DNA of 49,797 nt from a virus, in the IMG/VR virus record IMGVR_UViG_3300027754_000140, positions 1 through 49,797 of that record; one strand, given 5' to 3'. Position 1 is the first letter of the stretch. The number at the start of each line of letters is the position of its first letter. The notes beneath the pieces were generated by a model that saw only the letters and a program-made list of their open reading frames with translations, had not been told where the DNA came from and did no database searches. Both the position numbers and the translations under genes were made by a program. Below, piece after piece: positions 7,707 to 18,475 of the stretch.

Positions 7707-8909
7707 ATGGGCGGAGGAATTTCAACACCTAAACCGGAGTCAATGGCTCAAGTACTGCAATCGTATGCTCAGTACTTGCCAGGACTTGTATCTGCTACCG
7801 CTGCACAACAGCCAGGGATTGCACAGAATCAGCTTAATGCTACTCTGGCTACACAGCCGTTGTACAATGCGCTTAACTTGCAACAGGCACAACAATATGC
7901 AGAACCACTTGCCCGAGTAGGACAAGATGTAACGCGTAGTAATGCACTTGCTGGTGGTCAAACTCAGCTAGCGCAGATGCGCAATACTGGCGTAGATACT
8001 GCGCGTACGGCTGATGCTATTGCTCGTGCTGCTAACCCGAACTACTACAGAGTTCAGGATGCTTCTTCTCGTCAAGCTCAGAATATGCTGAATTCCATTA
8101 ACTTGGGAGGTCTTAGCCCAGGTGAGGGTAATGCTCTAGAACGCTCCACCAATCAGCAACAAGCTGCTACTGGTAACTTGGGTATCTATAACCCTACGAA
8201 CACCATCTCTAACGCGATGAACTTTGGTGATCGTTATAACCAGAAAATAGGACAGTTAGGTCAGGCTCTTGGGGCGGCTAATCAAACTGCTACTAGCGCA
8301 CAGAATACTGGGTTTAACCCCGTGAACTTGGCTATCGGACAACCTAACTCATCTACGATGGGTAACTTTGGTACTGGTACGTTCTCTAACACTAATGCTG
8401 GAACTCAGAACGCTTCTGGTCAAAACGCGTTTGGGTTTGGTCAAGGTGTAATGGGTAATATGTCTAGCATGAACAATGCCTTCACAGGAGCCGCTGCTCA
8501 ACAGTCTGCTGCCAGTACTGCTGCGATGGGTCAAATGGCTAGCGCTGGTGCTAGTGCTGTTTGTTGCTGGATATTCATGGAAGCGTATAAGGGATTGATG
8601 CCTAAGTTTGTGCGCTCCTCACGTGACTGGTACTACGTCGCTAAACCTGACATGGCTACTGGATATCGTCGTGTTGCTTACTGGCTTGTTCCTGCTATGC
8701 GTCACTCTGCTACTGTGCGTTGGTTGGTGTGGAACCTAATGGTGTCCCCTATCACGCAGTACCTCGGTGCTGTTAACAAGCAGAAAGGCTATAAGCGTAC
8801 TGCATGGAACAAAGCGGTCACTAGGTTCTGGCTTACTAGCTGGACTAAGCTGGGCAAGGGACATACCGAAGCCGAGTACTTGAAACTGTGGATGGTTAAA
8901 ATAGCATGA
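7707..8909 (+). CDS. internal virion/ejection-type protein with C-terminal CCWIFMEAY module (400 aa)
   Basis: Residues 1-280 are an Ala/Gln/Asn/Gly-rich, low-charge region likely to be flexible or helical. The last ~115 residues change sharply to an aromatic and basic composition starting CCWIFMEAYKGLMP, then SRDWYY, YRRVAYWLVPAM and PITQYLG. This module resembles the Cys-rich 'CFI/CWI...RD' C-terminal region seen at the ends of various phage virion proteins; its function is not known to me. The gene overlaps the next start by four bases (ATGA). It probably belongs to the complex ejected with the DNA. Confidence 0.55.
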   Translation: MGGGISTPKPESMAQVLQSYAQYLPGLVSATAAQQPGIAQNQLNATLATQPLYNALNLQQAQQYAEPLARVGQDVTRSNALAGGQTQLAQMRNTGVDTARTADAIARAANPNYYRVQDASSRQAQNMLNSINLGGLSPGEGNALERSTNQQQAATGNLGIYNPTNTISNAMNFGDRYNQKIGQLGQALGAANQTATSAQNTGFNPVNLAIGQPNSSTMGNFGTGTFSNTNAGTQNASGQNAFGFGQGVMGNMSSMNNAFTGAAAQQSAASTAAMGQMASAGASAVCCWIFMEAYKGLMPKFVRSSRDWYYVAKPDMATGYRRVAYWLVPAMRHSATVRWLVWNLMVSPITQYLGAVNKQKGYKRTAWNKAVTRFWLTSWTKLGKGHTEAEYLKLWMVKIA

Positions 8910-9346
8910 GTGGACTAATCGGAACTTTAATGTCAGGCGGTACCAGCTTAGTAGCTGACAAGATGCAGCAAAAAGCTGAGGACAAATTTAAGAAATCACC
9001 AATCGGTAAGATTGCTGATGAAGGTATTGGCGGTTTTTTGGAAGAAAGGTGGAATAAGTCTGGCATTGGTAGTGCTGTTAATGATGTTAAAGATTACTTT
9101 AGCTCACCGCCTTCTCCTACTCCGCAGACAATGGGAGACTATAAGGCTGCAGGTGGAATAATGGCGGGTCCTACTGTTCCACCTCCTGCTGATTTTAGTA
9201 ATGTAAAGTTACAGTACTCTGATCCTAATAGTATGCAGTTACAATCTGCAGGTTCTCCTTTACCAAATTTAACACAGCAAGGTTCTATTGATGCGCTACT
9301 CGCTAGCCCAACATGGCAACAAATAATAGCTAAAACTCAACAATAA
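8906..9346 (+). CDS. unknown virion-region protein (146 aa)
   Basis: The N-terminal half is helical and charged (DKMQQKAEDKFKKSPIGKIADEGIGGFLEERW), the C-terminal half is Pro/Ser/Gln-rich and probably disordered. The ATG overlaps the preceding stop (ATGA), and one base separates its stop from the next gene. Position among the internal virion genes suggests a small virion component or assembly partner. I do not recognise it. Confidence 0.5.
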   Translation: MSGLIGTLMSGGTSLVADKMQQKAEDKFKKSPIGKIADEGIGGFLEERWNKSGIGSAVNDVKDYFSSPPSPTPQTMGDYKAAGGIMAGPTVPPPADFSNVKLQYSDPNSMQLQSAGSPLPNLTQQGSIDALLASPTWQQIIAKTQQ

Positions 9347-9347
9347 T

Positions 9348-10514
9348 ATGCCAGGATTTTTAACAGATTTAATTAGTGACGTTGGTCACGCAGCGTTCAA
9401 TCCAGAAAACTATCGTAACAAACCTGTATACGATGCCAACAATAACATCACCGGATTTATTGACTCAGAGGGCAATCCTACTAATAATCCAATGAGCCGT
9501 CCTGGGCTCGGTATGCGTATACTGGCTCCTTCTGATACCGCTAATCTTTACAAGTTTAACCAAGACTACGCTGCTGCTCCTGTCAATAGCGCACAGCAGA
9601 GGGAGATGGCTACTAAAGCATTTCAGAATGATACTAGTAATACCATGGGTCGCATGGGAACATACGGCGGAGCTACTGGTAATGCTCAACGTGGATTGTA
9701 TGGTACTGGATTGATGGATCCTAGTAAAATAAAAGCAGGAAATGAATTAGGTGCTGAAGAAGCTATTTCTAATTTTTATAATACTCAAGCTCGCGGTTCT
9801 GACTTTGCTAATACTAACGCACTTAACTTTAATAAGTCACTCAACGAACAAGGTGTTCCTGAGGCTGAAGCTACTAGCAAAAAAGCTGCTGCAGAAGCGG
9901 CTACTGCACAATCTGGTGCTCAAATTGACGAAGCTAAGTTAGCACAGATTGCTGCACAGTATAAGATGACCCCAGGGATGCAGAGTATTCTTAAAGATAC
10001 TTTGAAACAGACTGGTGTAAATGCGCTTGCTAATTCTAGGTTAGTTGATGACCCCACTAGCGGACATTTATTCTTGAATACTTATGATCCAGCTACAGGC
10101 GCTACAACTAGAACTGATCTTGGACTTAGACCTTCTGCTAGCGTGATGGAAAAAGGTATGGAGGGCGCAACTGATCAAACTTTACAGTTGCCAGGTGGAG
10201 GTGCGGTAGTAATACCTCGTTCAACGACTGTTGGTGGTACTCCTCGCAATGATGCGGAAGCCGCTAAAAAAGCTGCTGCCGATAAAGAAGCTGCTGATAA
10301 AAAAGCTGCTGATAAGGCTGCTGCTGCTAGAAAACTTGTGACAACGTTGCCGTCAACTGCTGGTGAATCTTTGTTTGGGAAAAATAATAATCCAGTAGCT
10401 AGTGCAATTAACACAGCATCACCCGTTCTACGTAAACTTTTTGCTAAATATCCAGGAGATTTACAGGGCGCTATTAACGCTAGACAATACTCTCAAAACT
10501 ATCGTCCTTATTAA
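9348..10514 (+). CDS. internal virion-type protein (388 aa)
   Basis: The protein has a short structured start, an Ala/Asn/Thr-rich middle and, at about residues 300-330, a lysine-alanine helical repeat (EAAKKAAADKEAADKKAADKAAAA, a coiled-coil or DNA-contacting tract). The C-terminus is basic and Tyr-rich. The composition and place immediately before the giant polyprotein fit an internal virion or ejection protein. No catalytic motif seen. Confidence 0.55.
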   Translation: MPGFLTDLISDVGHAAFNPENYRNKPVYDANNNITGFIDSEGNPTNNPMSRPGLGMRILAPSDTANLYKFNQDYAAAPVNSAQQREMATKAFQNDTSNTMGRMGTYGGATGNAQRGLYGTGLMDPSKIKAGNELGAEEAISNFYNTQARGSDFANTNALNFNKSLNEQGVPEAEATSKKAAAEAATAQSGAQIDEAKLAQIAAQYKMTPGMQSILKDTLKQTGVNALANSRLVDDPTSGHLFLNTYDPATGATTRTDLGLRPSASVMEKGMEGATDQTLQLPGGGAVVIPRSTTVGGTPRNDAEAAKKAAADKEAADKKAADKAAAARKLVTTLPSTAGESLFGKNNNPVASAINTASPVLRKLFAKYPGDLQGAINARQYSQNYRPY

Positions 10515-10516
10515 GT

Positions 10517-13500
10517 ATGCCAACACAACGCGAACTTACACAAGAAGAATTAAATCATCTATCCTCGCAGGGGGTAGATATTTCTAATTTACAAGGCGTT
10601 CCTGTTACTGTCGAATCACCAGAGGAAGTTGCTGCTCGTCAGCCTAATACTTCTGCCCTTGCTGCTGGTGCACGTGCTGGGTTAGCTGGTGCTTTACCAG
10701 CTTTAGCTGGTGGTTTTGCTGGTGGTGCTGCTACTGGTGCGTTAGAAGGTCTTGGTGCAGGTCCGTTTGGCGCCGCTGCTGGTGGTATTATTGGCGGTAT
10801 TGGTGGTGCTATCACCGCTGGTTTGGCTCAAAATGCGTTGATGCCAGACACGTGGAAACAGAAGATGGCTCAAGACCAACAGGAACATCCGTGGGCTACT
10901 ACTGCTGGCTCACTTTCTACTATGGCTCTTGGCGGCTTTCGTCCTTCTGCGGACATCCTTAAAGCTGCGCGTGCTCCTATCTCTAAGTTAACTCTTGGAG
11001 AAGTGTCTGCTGCTGAAAAAGAAGCACTCAAAAACGTATCACTTGGTGCGGGTATTGGTGCAGGTACTGGCGTTGCGTCTGAATTGTTGACTGGCAATGA
11101 AATAACTCCTGGAAGTGTAGCAGAAGCTGCTGGTACTGGCGCGGTGTTTAATCGTCCTTGGGCGCTTGGTCATGCGATGGGATTTGCTCCTCATGTTGGA
11201 GAGCCTACCGCTGCTGATTTTGCTACGTTGTTGAATAAAAACAAAAAGAATATTGTTAGTAACGAACAGGAAAAGAAGGCTCCTGCTGCTCCTTCAATGA
11301 GTCCTGAAGAAGCTGCTAAAAGGAAGCGTGAATTTGAGTTGGCTTATGAAGAAAACAAAATGCTTGACATGGTCGAAGCTCAGAAAAGATCTGAAGCTGC
11401 CGACAAAGCTGTTGATGTTGCTAAGACTGCACAAGACCTGCAAGCTGGTACTTTGCAGGCTGACATTGGTCAAATGCAGCCTAATGTTCCCTTTGGTAAG
11501 AAGCAAGGTTCTACCAGAATTCCGTTCAAACAGCAAGCCGTAAGACCTCCTGAAAGCGCGGAAGACTTTCAGCAACGTTTAGAGGAATGGAAAGCTGCTG
11601 GTAGTATTCCAGAAGAACGTCCTCGTTATGAGACTGCCGAAGAAGCGGCTGTTCCGGAAACTAAGCTAGAAACTCCTGCTCAAGACGTAGATACTTTCTT
11701 GGGCTCTAAGTCTCGTGTTGAGATGGCTGAGTTGCTGAGTCAACTGGATGCAGAAAACACCCTAACTCCTCAGCTTTACAAATACATTAGCGAGAAGTTT
11801 TTGAAGCCTAAAGGATGGGATGTCAGTATTGCCAAAGACCTCAAAGCTCTTGGAGAGTTTAGCCCTTCAAAGCAGACTATCAAAGCGCGCGGAACTGTGG
11901 CTTACGACGAAAAAGGAAAGCCTATAGTTGAAGGCGGCGCTCCTGCTGCTCTTGATACGTTGCCACATGAAGGTGCTCATGGTTTGTGGGATAGACTTAC
12001 TGCTGACCAAAAAGCGTTGTATGCTCGTCTTGCCGCTCCTGACATTGCAAAGCAGAACGAAGCTCGTGCTAAACAAAATGCTATCAACGAAGAGAAGAAT
12101 AAGACCCTTCCTCCTGATAAACAGCTGCCCATCTATGACTTGTATGAACCTGCAAGTTTCATGGATAAGAACGGCAATCTAGTACATGATCCTTTGGCGG
12201 GCATTGAAGAACACTTTGCATCAGAATCAGGACGTCGTATTGTTAACCGTATATTGACTGAGAATCCTACATGGGGTAGGTGGTGGAAAGATATCAAAGC
12301 TGGTGCTAAAGTTAAGTACGGTAAAGAACCCAGCCTTAACGACTTCTATCGTCAACAAGCTGCCATCCTGACATCAGGCGGTGGTAAGGGAATTGGTACT
12401 GTTAACGTGCAGGGAGGTACTGTTGAAAGACAGATGAGCGAAGCTGAGGGACGTATTCCTCTGCGTGAGATGACTGCTGAGCAACGTAGAGAATATTACA
12501 GGAATGTTCCTTCTGCATATAAATCTCAGAAATCTCCTGAGATGTTAGCTATCTTGGAAGAACAACGTAAGAGGGATCTTGCTCGTCAACAGGTACAAAA
12601 CCCCGGTGTTGAGATGTCTCCTGCGCGTAGAGAACAGATCTTGAATGAAGTGTCAGAACTTCATAACGCTGTTGAAAGCGCAGTCAGCAAGTCAACCAAA
12701 GCTAAGTTAAATAGCAGAATTAAACTGCTAGAGTCACGGCTTGGTACGCAGCCTTTGTCGCAGGAACAGATTGAGCTACCTGAGTTTAGACAATCTGGTG
12801 CTCATCCTGCTGCTAGAGATTTGACTGCAAGACAGTTGAACGAACAGGTATCTCCTGAAAAATCAGAAGTACCTACTCGTACTCCGTATACTACTCCTGT
12901 TACCGGTGATGTTGTTGTCACAGACCCAGAGACTGGAGAAAAGACATTGCAGAGAAACGTCATCAAAACCACAGCAGGAGAGATAGTTCCTGACGAAAAT
13001 GCTATCATTGAGAAAGCTGTCAGGTCACGTTATGGCAAGTTGATGGGTGGTAACTTAGGTAATCCTGGCGTTATTGCGTCAGAACGCGTCAAAGCTGCTG
13101 GCAGAACTCCCGCTCCTACACAAGCTCGTATTCCTGCTAACAGTTTGGTCGCTCCTAAGATCATGTTTGGTGATGAGATAGCAGATGCTATTGCCTATAC
13201 CAAAGGTGAAATGGCAAAGCGCGGTCTATTGCCAGGAGAAACTCGTGAACAAGCTATCTTTAATACTGCTGCTAACTTAGCACATGAACACTTCAATATG
13301 GTGTCTCAGTCTGAGAAGGGTGGCGTAGGTAAAGCTGCGAAGACTTCTGAAGAAAAAGAAGCTGACTTGATATTCAACAACCCTGAGTCTACTGCTGCAC
13401 AGAAGGCTGAGGCTGAAGCTATCATCAAGGCGGGGCGTGAACGTCGTGGTGCTGTGTCTAGAACATCACTTGAAAAACCTACTGGCGGTGAAGGAGATAA

Positions 13501-16500
13501 AACTCTTGGTGACTTTATTCCTGCTACTACTGACGCCGCTAAACCTACTCCTGAACAACTTGCCAGCCAAGAAACTAGTGTTCCTGCGGAAAATGCTGAA
13601 GGCACTAAAGCCTCTGCAAGTGAGTCTGAGTTAAATACCACTCCATTGGAATTGATTGAGCGTATTGAAGGTACGCCCATGAAAGATACCGCTAAGGGCA
13701 AACGTGTAATTGCTTACTTGGAAAGTTTGCAAGAAAATGAGCCTATTGACGCGTTTGAAGTGATGGAGAAGTTTGGTCTGGTTAAGAAAGAACAGACTAA
13801 GGAAGAAGCTGCGTTGATGCATGATATGCATAGTATGTCACTTGGTGATAAACTTGTGCGTGAAATGTCAGAATGGCGTATTCATCAGCCTAGGATCAGC
13901 CATAGTCCAGAAGGAATGAAAAAAGTTGGAGCAGCATCCGCTCGCGGTGTTTATGTTAGTGAGGAAGGTAAAGGATACACTAGCGAAATAAACGATAATG
14001 ATACAGCTACTCATGAAACTGTTCATGCATTCTTTGACAACCACCGTATTCCCTTTAATTTATTGGTTAAAAGTAGCGGAGTTACTTCTGCTGATTTAAC
14101 CCAGATGGCTAATGTACTAGATCTTAGTGGTTATCCGCATCATTATAGGAATCTTATTACGTTAGCTGACAAAGCTAGGAAGACTGGTTATGGTAAAGAC
14201 GAAGCCATTCCTAAACAGTACCTGACCGATGAATGGACACACGCTGTAGGTAAAGCTACCGAAGAATACTTGGCTCAAATTACTGATCCTCTAAATCAGA
14301 ACTCTTTTCCTCGAACAGGTGTTAACCGCATCATGGGTGATAAGTTCTTGGAAGCGTTTGATAATGTATTCCATGGTGAAGGTGCTGGACGTGCTAAGTC
14401 TGTTAAGGGCAAAGCTGAGTACTATCAGACAGAAGAAGAAGGTGCATTGCCTGAGGGTAAGTATACGTCATCTCTTGCCTCTGGACGTTTGCTGGAAGAC
14501 CGCGCTAGGTTTGCTAACAATCCTAATGCTAAGTTCATGTCTAAACAATCGTTCATTGCTCGCATGAATAAAAACGTGCCTGATGACGAAATGAAAGCAC
14601 TTAATGACGCTGGGTTTGACAAGTGGCTTGCAAGCAAACATGAGACCATTAACCTAGATGAAGCTCAGCAATGGATCAAAGACAACGGCACTGCTATTGA
14701 TAAGCATGCCTATGGCTTGACTAATCCTAGCAAAGCTGAAAAAGAACATGATCGTTTAAGTCACGAATGGTTTGATAATTTATCCCATGAAATGAACCAA
14801 AGATGGTATGAAGTGCAGAACCTATTTAATGCTGATGATGATGCTGATCAAATAAACGTAGATGAGTTTCTGAAAAAATTGCAGGAACGTAAATCTTGGC
14901 AAGGCAAAAGTAAAGACTTACAACAAGCTCGTAAATTCATAGAGTCTTATAAGGAGTTTCGAAAGGAGTTTCGAAATGAAGTAGAGCCAAAAGCTAAGTC
15001 AATTTATACTAAGATTTCTGCATTTCCTACAGAATCAGGTATGCCAAGATGGACTACTTCCAAGTTGCCTGAGAATCTGCAACGTGTTGATTTGGTATTG
15101 AGAGGCGATAAACCTATCTTTCTTAAGAACTCAGGTCATGAACATTTTGACAACACAATTGGATGGGTAACTTTGCAATATAAGACTGGGCCTAATGGCG
15201 AAAAAATTGCAATGGTTGGAGAAGCTCAAAGTGATCCTGCTCAGAGAATCCAACGTGCTGCTAAAGAGATAGATAATTACATAATAGTAAAAACAGAATA
15301 TGGGTTTAAAATAAAATCTAAGAAATCAAGAGAAAATGATTTTGTAGATGTATACAAAACAAAAGAAGATGCTCTCGCTGCTTTAAATGGTATATTTAAA
15401 GGCGCACACCATGTAGTAGAGCATCCTGTTCTAAATCATTATAATCGTTTATTGGTAAAAGCGGCTATTGAACAAGCACGTAAAGAAGGTGCTACTCATA
15501 TTGCTATTGCTGATGCTGAGACTGTAATGATGTCAGAATATCATGACCGTCGTTTGGCAACTATCTATCCTGATGGGCGTGATCCAGAAGGAGGTTTGAT
15601 CGGTAAAGAGTTAGAAAACACTCCTGCTTCAGGAGATACTATTCAAAACTTTACAGATCGTATGTCTGATAAATATGGTATAAAGTTTTACAGCAATGAG
15701 AGTGGTATAAAAGATGGTTTTCAGTACTTTGTTGGAGGTAAAGTGGATCCAGCTACTAGAGTCACTGATGAATATTTTCTGTTCAAAGTAAAGGTAGTAG
15801 AGAAAATAAAGCAAGAAGGCGGTATGCGTACTAATTACGATACTGTGTTGCCCAACATTGCGGAAAATCTGACTGGCAGTAAAGGCCAACGCATGAGTCT
15901 TGGTAAACATAAAAACGCGTATACTGATTCTCAATATGTTGCTCCTAAACTTCGCAATAATTTAGTATTCAAGAATCCAGACGGCACACCTAAAACTGAC
16001 GTAACCGCCAGGGTTTATCCGTTAGATAAAGTGTCCGCTCGTCTTGAGCAGGAACCGTTCACTACCTACGGCAAATACCAGACAGAAGAAGAAGGTGCGC
16101 TTCCAGAGAATACATTCTCTAAAGAAGACAAGAAGTTCACGCTTGCTCGCGCTTTGTTGACAGAAGCTCAACTTGATAAAGCACGTAGACTTTCTGGCGC
16201 CAATGGTAAGCCAGTTGCTGATGCTATTCAAGCGTTCTTCCCGTTGCGTGAACAGTACTTTGGTAAGTACGCAGCGAAGCCGCTAGACATTCTGGACAAG
16301 ATGTCAATGGTAGACCGCAAGTCTGTGGCTAACGTGATGTACCGCGAAGACTTGGATGGCAAATCTTACAGGAATAAGCTGCCAGAAGGTGTGCAACGCG
16401 TAGCGTACGATGCTATTCGTGAAGCCCTTAACTTGAAGCAAAACGACCTCATCGCTTCAGGGCGGACTATCCGTGTAATGAACAGCGAAGGCAAGATTGA

Positions 16501-18475
16501 GAAACGTAATCCAATCTTGAACCCTACGTATATGCCTTCTATCCCTCGTTCTGAGGTTGTCGAAGCATTGGTTGAGAAGACTGGTAATTACAAGAAGTAT
16601 CAGAAGATGCTAGTTGACCATTGGGTCAAGGGTGGAGATTCACCTGCTGCTGCTCATGCTAAACTGAAGGCGTTCTCTACTATCGGTGACATCAAGTACA
16701 ACAACCGTGCTAGGTTTGCTGCTATGCGTTTGGCTGAAGGTATGGGATTACCTGCTGAACTGCGTATCACAGACCCTGCCAAGATGTTACAACGTTACTT
16801 CCAACGTGTTGCGCTGGATAAAGCATGGACTGAAGCTGTCGAAAGCAACAAGGAAGTGATGAAAGCGTTGGACTTGAAAAACGAGAACAACGTCTATCAT
16901 CCGTTTGAGAAGATTATCGACGAAGTACAGGGTCAACCTTTCGACAAGGAAGACAACACAATCAAAGGATTGAATCGTGTGTTCACTAGCGCAATGCTTG
17001 GACCGTTGACTAACGTCCATATCGCGCTGTCCACTCTGTTTAACCCTATGCAGTTTGTGAAGGGTACTGAACTAGCTTCTGTATACACGTCTGCGCTTAC
17101 GAAGCTTTCACAAGCTCGTCAAGACACGCTCAGGAACGGGTACAAAACTGGCGACTACAACACTATCAAAGACATAACTGACGCAGATAACACTTTCGTG
17201 CAGAAGCTGTCAGCTATATCTTCACTTGTTGGTAAAGTCAACGGACGTCAATGGACTGACTCTACATCCAAGACAATGGCACAGGCATTGGCTAATGAGA
17301 TAGTTCCTTTGCGTCTTGCTAGCGCACGTCGTGGGGATAGCTATTCACAGAACTTAATCAAGCAGTTGGATCCGTACTGGACTGCTGATAAAAAGTATAC
17401 TCCTGACCAGATGTCAAAGCTGGCTAGTACGCTCGGTGGATTCATTCACGGTGCACATGACTCTCGTACTCTGCCGGGATGGATGATTAAGGATAGTGCT
17501 ATTAAACCGTTCTTCTCGCTGATGTCTTGGTCTGTTGCTCAGACTAACCAATGGTCAAAGCACGTGTGGGAACCGGCTATGAAGGGTAACTTAGAACCCT
17601 TGTTGATGTCTACGCTTGGTGCTGTTATTGGTGGTTATGCCATTCAACAGTTGCGTCAAGCTATCACCGACAAGAAGACTGCTATTCCTTCCATAACAGA
17701 GATAGCCAATTCGAGCAGAGGTTTAGAAGGCAACATTCCGTTGCTTGCCTATAACTTCATGCAGATGGCATCCTTTACTGGCTATGCGGGTATTGGTACT
17801 GCACTCGGTAAGGACATCTTTGACTTGGGTTACAAGAACATTCCTCAGGGTTCTACCTTCCCTCTGGATGAAGCTGTGACTAACTTGTCTAAGACTGCTG
17901 TTCATGGTGTTGGTGCATGGATTCAGAATCCTACTATCGAAAACTTCTTTGACATCATGCCGCAGATGATGTTGGATATTGTCAAAGACAACTATCAGAC
18001 TGGACGTATTGCATTGAACTGGGCTTCTGAAACTGGTGTTGCACCACAGAAGGAAGTTCATCAATTCAAGACATCAAAACAGACCAGCAATTTACGCCGT
18101 TGGAAAATGGCGGAAGGTACACCGTATACGGAACAGATGGTTGGTGAATCTAATCCGTACTACAACTTGCAAACTGCACGTTACAAGGAAACTCAGAATA
18201 TCCGCGAAGCTGTTCCTCAAATCCCTGCGCTTATTGCAAGGGCTAGAGAGATAGCTAAAGGTAATCCTGAAGTATTCCGTCAACAACTACAATCAATCAA
18301 ACAAAATAGTTATCAGACTATGCCTTCTCCTGAAAGTATGCCTCTGTCATTTGCTAGGTACTACCGGTACTTGATAGCCACTCAGGGTCAAGAAGCAGCA
18401 CAGCGTGTGCTGAAAGACTACATGAAACAGAACGCACTCAATAAGGCTAAGTCTGCGATGATACCAAAGATATGA
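10517..18475 (+). CDS. giant polyvalent internal virion protein (2652 aa) with two zincin motifs
   Basis: The largest gene here, in the position of ejected internal proteins. Residues about 45-110 are a Gly/Ala-rich, membrane-insertable region. A first zinc-metallopeptidase motif HEGAH is at 484-488, with a downstream EEHFA that could supply the third ligand. A second, HETVH, is at 1166-1170 with a downstream EEYLA. An acidic linker YQTEEEGALPE occurs at 1303-1313 and again at 1854-1864 and brackets a region with the EAQSD motif (1569-1573) and a later YDTVLPNI...GQRMSLGKH segment, which I associate with large polyvalent phage proteins. Around 2360-2380 is another hydrophobic segment. I infer a protein injected with the genome that may open the envelope, modify host targets or self-process; none is proven. 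Its stop overlaps the next start. Confidence 0.75.
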   Translation: MPTQRELTQEELNHLSSQGVDISNLQGVPVTVESPEEVAARQPNTSALAAGARAGLAGALPALAGGFAGGAATGALEGLGAGPFGAAAGGIIGGIGGAITAGLAQNALMPDTWKQKMAQDQQEHPWATTAGSLSTMALGGFRPSADILKAARAPISKLTLGEVSAAEKEALKNVSLGAGIGAGTGVASELLTGNEITPGSVAEAAGTGAVFNRPWALGHAMGFAPHVGEPTAADFATLLNKNKKNIVSNEQEKKAPAAPSMSPEEAAKRKREFELAYEENKMLDMVEAQKRSEAADKAVDVAKTAQDLQAGTLQADIGQMQPNVPFGKKQGSTRIPFKQQAVRPPESAEDFQQRLEEWKAAGSIPEERPRYETAEEAAVPETKLETPAQDVDTFLGSKSRVEMAELLSQLDAENTLTPQLYKYISEKFLKPKGWDVSIAKDLKALGEFSPSKQTIKARGTVAYDEKGKPIVEGGAPAALDTLPHEGAHGLWDRLTADQKALYARLAAPDIAKQNEARAKQNAINEEKNKTLPPDKQLPIYDLYEPASFMDKNGNLVHDPLAGIEEHFASESGRRIVNRILTENPTWGRWWKDIKAGAKVKYGKEPSLNDFYRQQAAILTSGGGKGIGTVNVQGGTVERQMSEAEGRIPLREMTAEQRREYYRNVPSAYKSQKSPEMLAILEEQRKRDLARQQVQNPGVEMSPARREQILNEVSELHNAVESAVSKSTKAKLNSRIKLLESRLGTQPLSQEQIELPEFRQSGAHPAARDLTARQLNEQVSPEKSEVPTRTPYTTPVTGDVVVTDPETGEKTLQRNVIKTTAGEIVPDENAIIEKAVRSRYGKLMGGNLGNPGVIASERVKAAGRTPAPTQARIPANSLVAPKIMFGDEIADAIAYTKGEMAKRGLLPGETREQAIFNTAANLAHEHFNMVSQSEKGGVGKAAKTSEEKEADLIFNNPESTAAQKAEAEAIIKAGRERRGAVSRTSLEKPTGGEGDKTLGDFIPATTDAAKPTPEQLASQETSVPAENAEGTKASASESELNTTPLELIERIEGTPMKDTAKGKRVIAYLESLQENEPIDAFEVMEKFGLVKKEQTKEEAALMHDMHSMSLGDKLVREMSEWRIHQPRISHSPEGMKKVGAASARGVYVSEEGKGYTSEINDNDTATHETVHAFFDNHRIPFNLLVKSSGVTSADLTQMANVLDLSGYPHHYRNLITLADKARKTGYGKDEAIPKQYLTDEWTHAVGKATEEYLAQITDPLNQNSFPRTGVNRIMGDKFLEAFDNVFHGEGAGRAKSVKGKAEYYQTEEEGALPEGKYTSSLASGRLLEDRARFANNPNAKFMSKQSFIARMNKNVPDDEMKALNDAGFDKWLASKHETINLDEAQQWIKDNGTAIDKHAYGLTNPSKAEKEHDRLSHEWFDNLSHEMNQRWYEVQNLFNADDDADQINVDEFLKKLQERKSWQGKSKDLQQARKFIESYKEFRKEFRNEVEPKAKSIYTKISAFPTESGMPRWTTSKLPENLQRVDLVLRGDKPIFLKNSGHEHFDNTIGWVTLQYKTGPNGEKIAMVGEAQSDPAQRIQRAAKEIDNYIIVKTEYGFKIKSKKSRENDFVDVYKTKEDALAALNGIFKGAHHVVEHPVLNHYNRLLVKAAIEQARKEGATHIAIADAETVMMSEYHDRRLATIYPDGRDPEGGLIGKELENTPASGDTIQNFTDRMSDKYGIKFYSNESGIKDGFQYFVGGKVDPATRVTDEYFLFKVKVVEKIKQEGGMRTNYDTVLPNIAENLTGSKGQRMSLGKHKNAYTDSQYVAPKLRNNLVFKNPDGTPKTDVTARVYPLDKVSARLEQEPFTTYGKYQTEEEGALPENTFSKEDKKFTLARALLTEAQLDKARRLSGANGKPVADAIQAFFPLREQYFGKYAAKPLDILDKMSMVDRKSVANVMYREDLDGKSYRNKLPEGVQRVAYDAIREALNLKQNDLIASGRTIRVMNSEGKIEKRNPILNPTYMPSIPRSEVVEALVEKTGNYKKYQKMLVDHWVKGGDSPAAAHAKLKAFSTIGDIKYNNRARFAAMRLAEGMGLPAELRITDPAKMLQRYFQRVALDKAWTEAVESNKEVMKALDLKNENNVYHPFEKIIDEVQGQPFDKEDNTIKGLNRVFTSAMLGPLTNVHIALSTLFNPMQFVKGTELASVYTSALTKLSQARQDTLRNGYKTGDYNTIKDITDADNTFVQKLSAISSLVGKVNGRQWTDSTSKTMAQALANEIVPLRLASARRGDSYSQNLIKQLDPYWTADKKYTPDQMSKLASTLGGFIHGAHDSRTLPGWMIKDSAIKPFFSLMSWSVAQTNQWSKHVWEPAMKGNLEPLLMSTLGAVIGGYAIQQLRQAITDKKTAIPSITEIANSSRGLEGNIPLLAYNFMQMASFTGYAGIGTALGKDIFDLGYKNIPQGSTFPLDEAVTNLSKTAVHGVGAWIQNPTIENFFDIMPQMMLDIVKDNYQTGRIALNWASETGVAPQKEVHQFKTSKQTSNLRRWKMAEGTPYTEQMVGESNPYYNLQTARYKETQNIREAVPQIPALIARAREIAKGNPEVFRQQLQSIKQNSYQTMPSPESMPLSFARYYRYLIATQGQEAAQRVLKDYMKQNALNKAKSAMIPKI

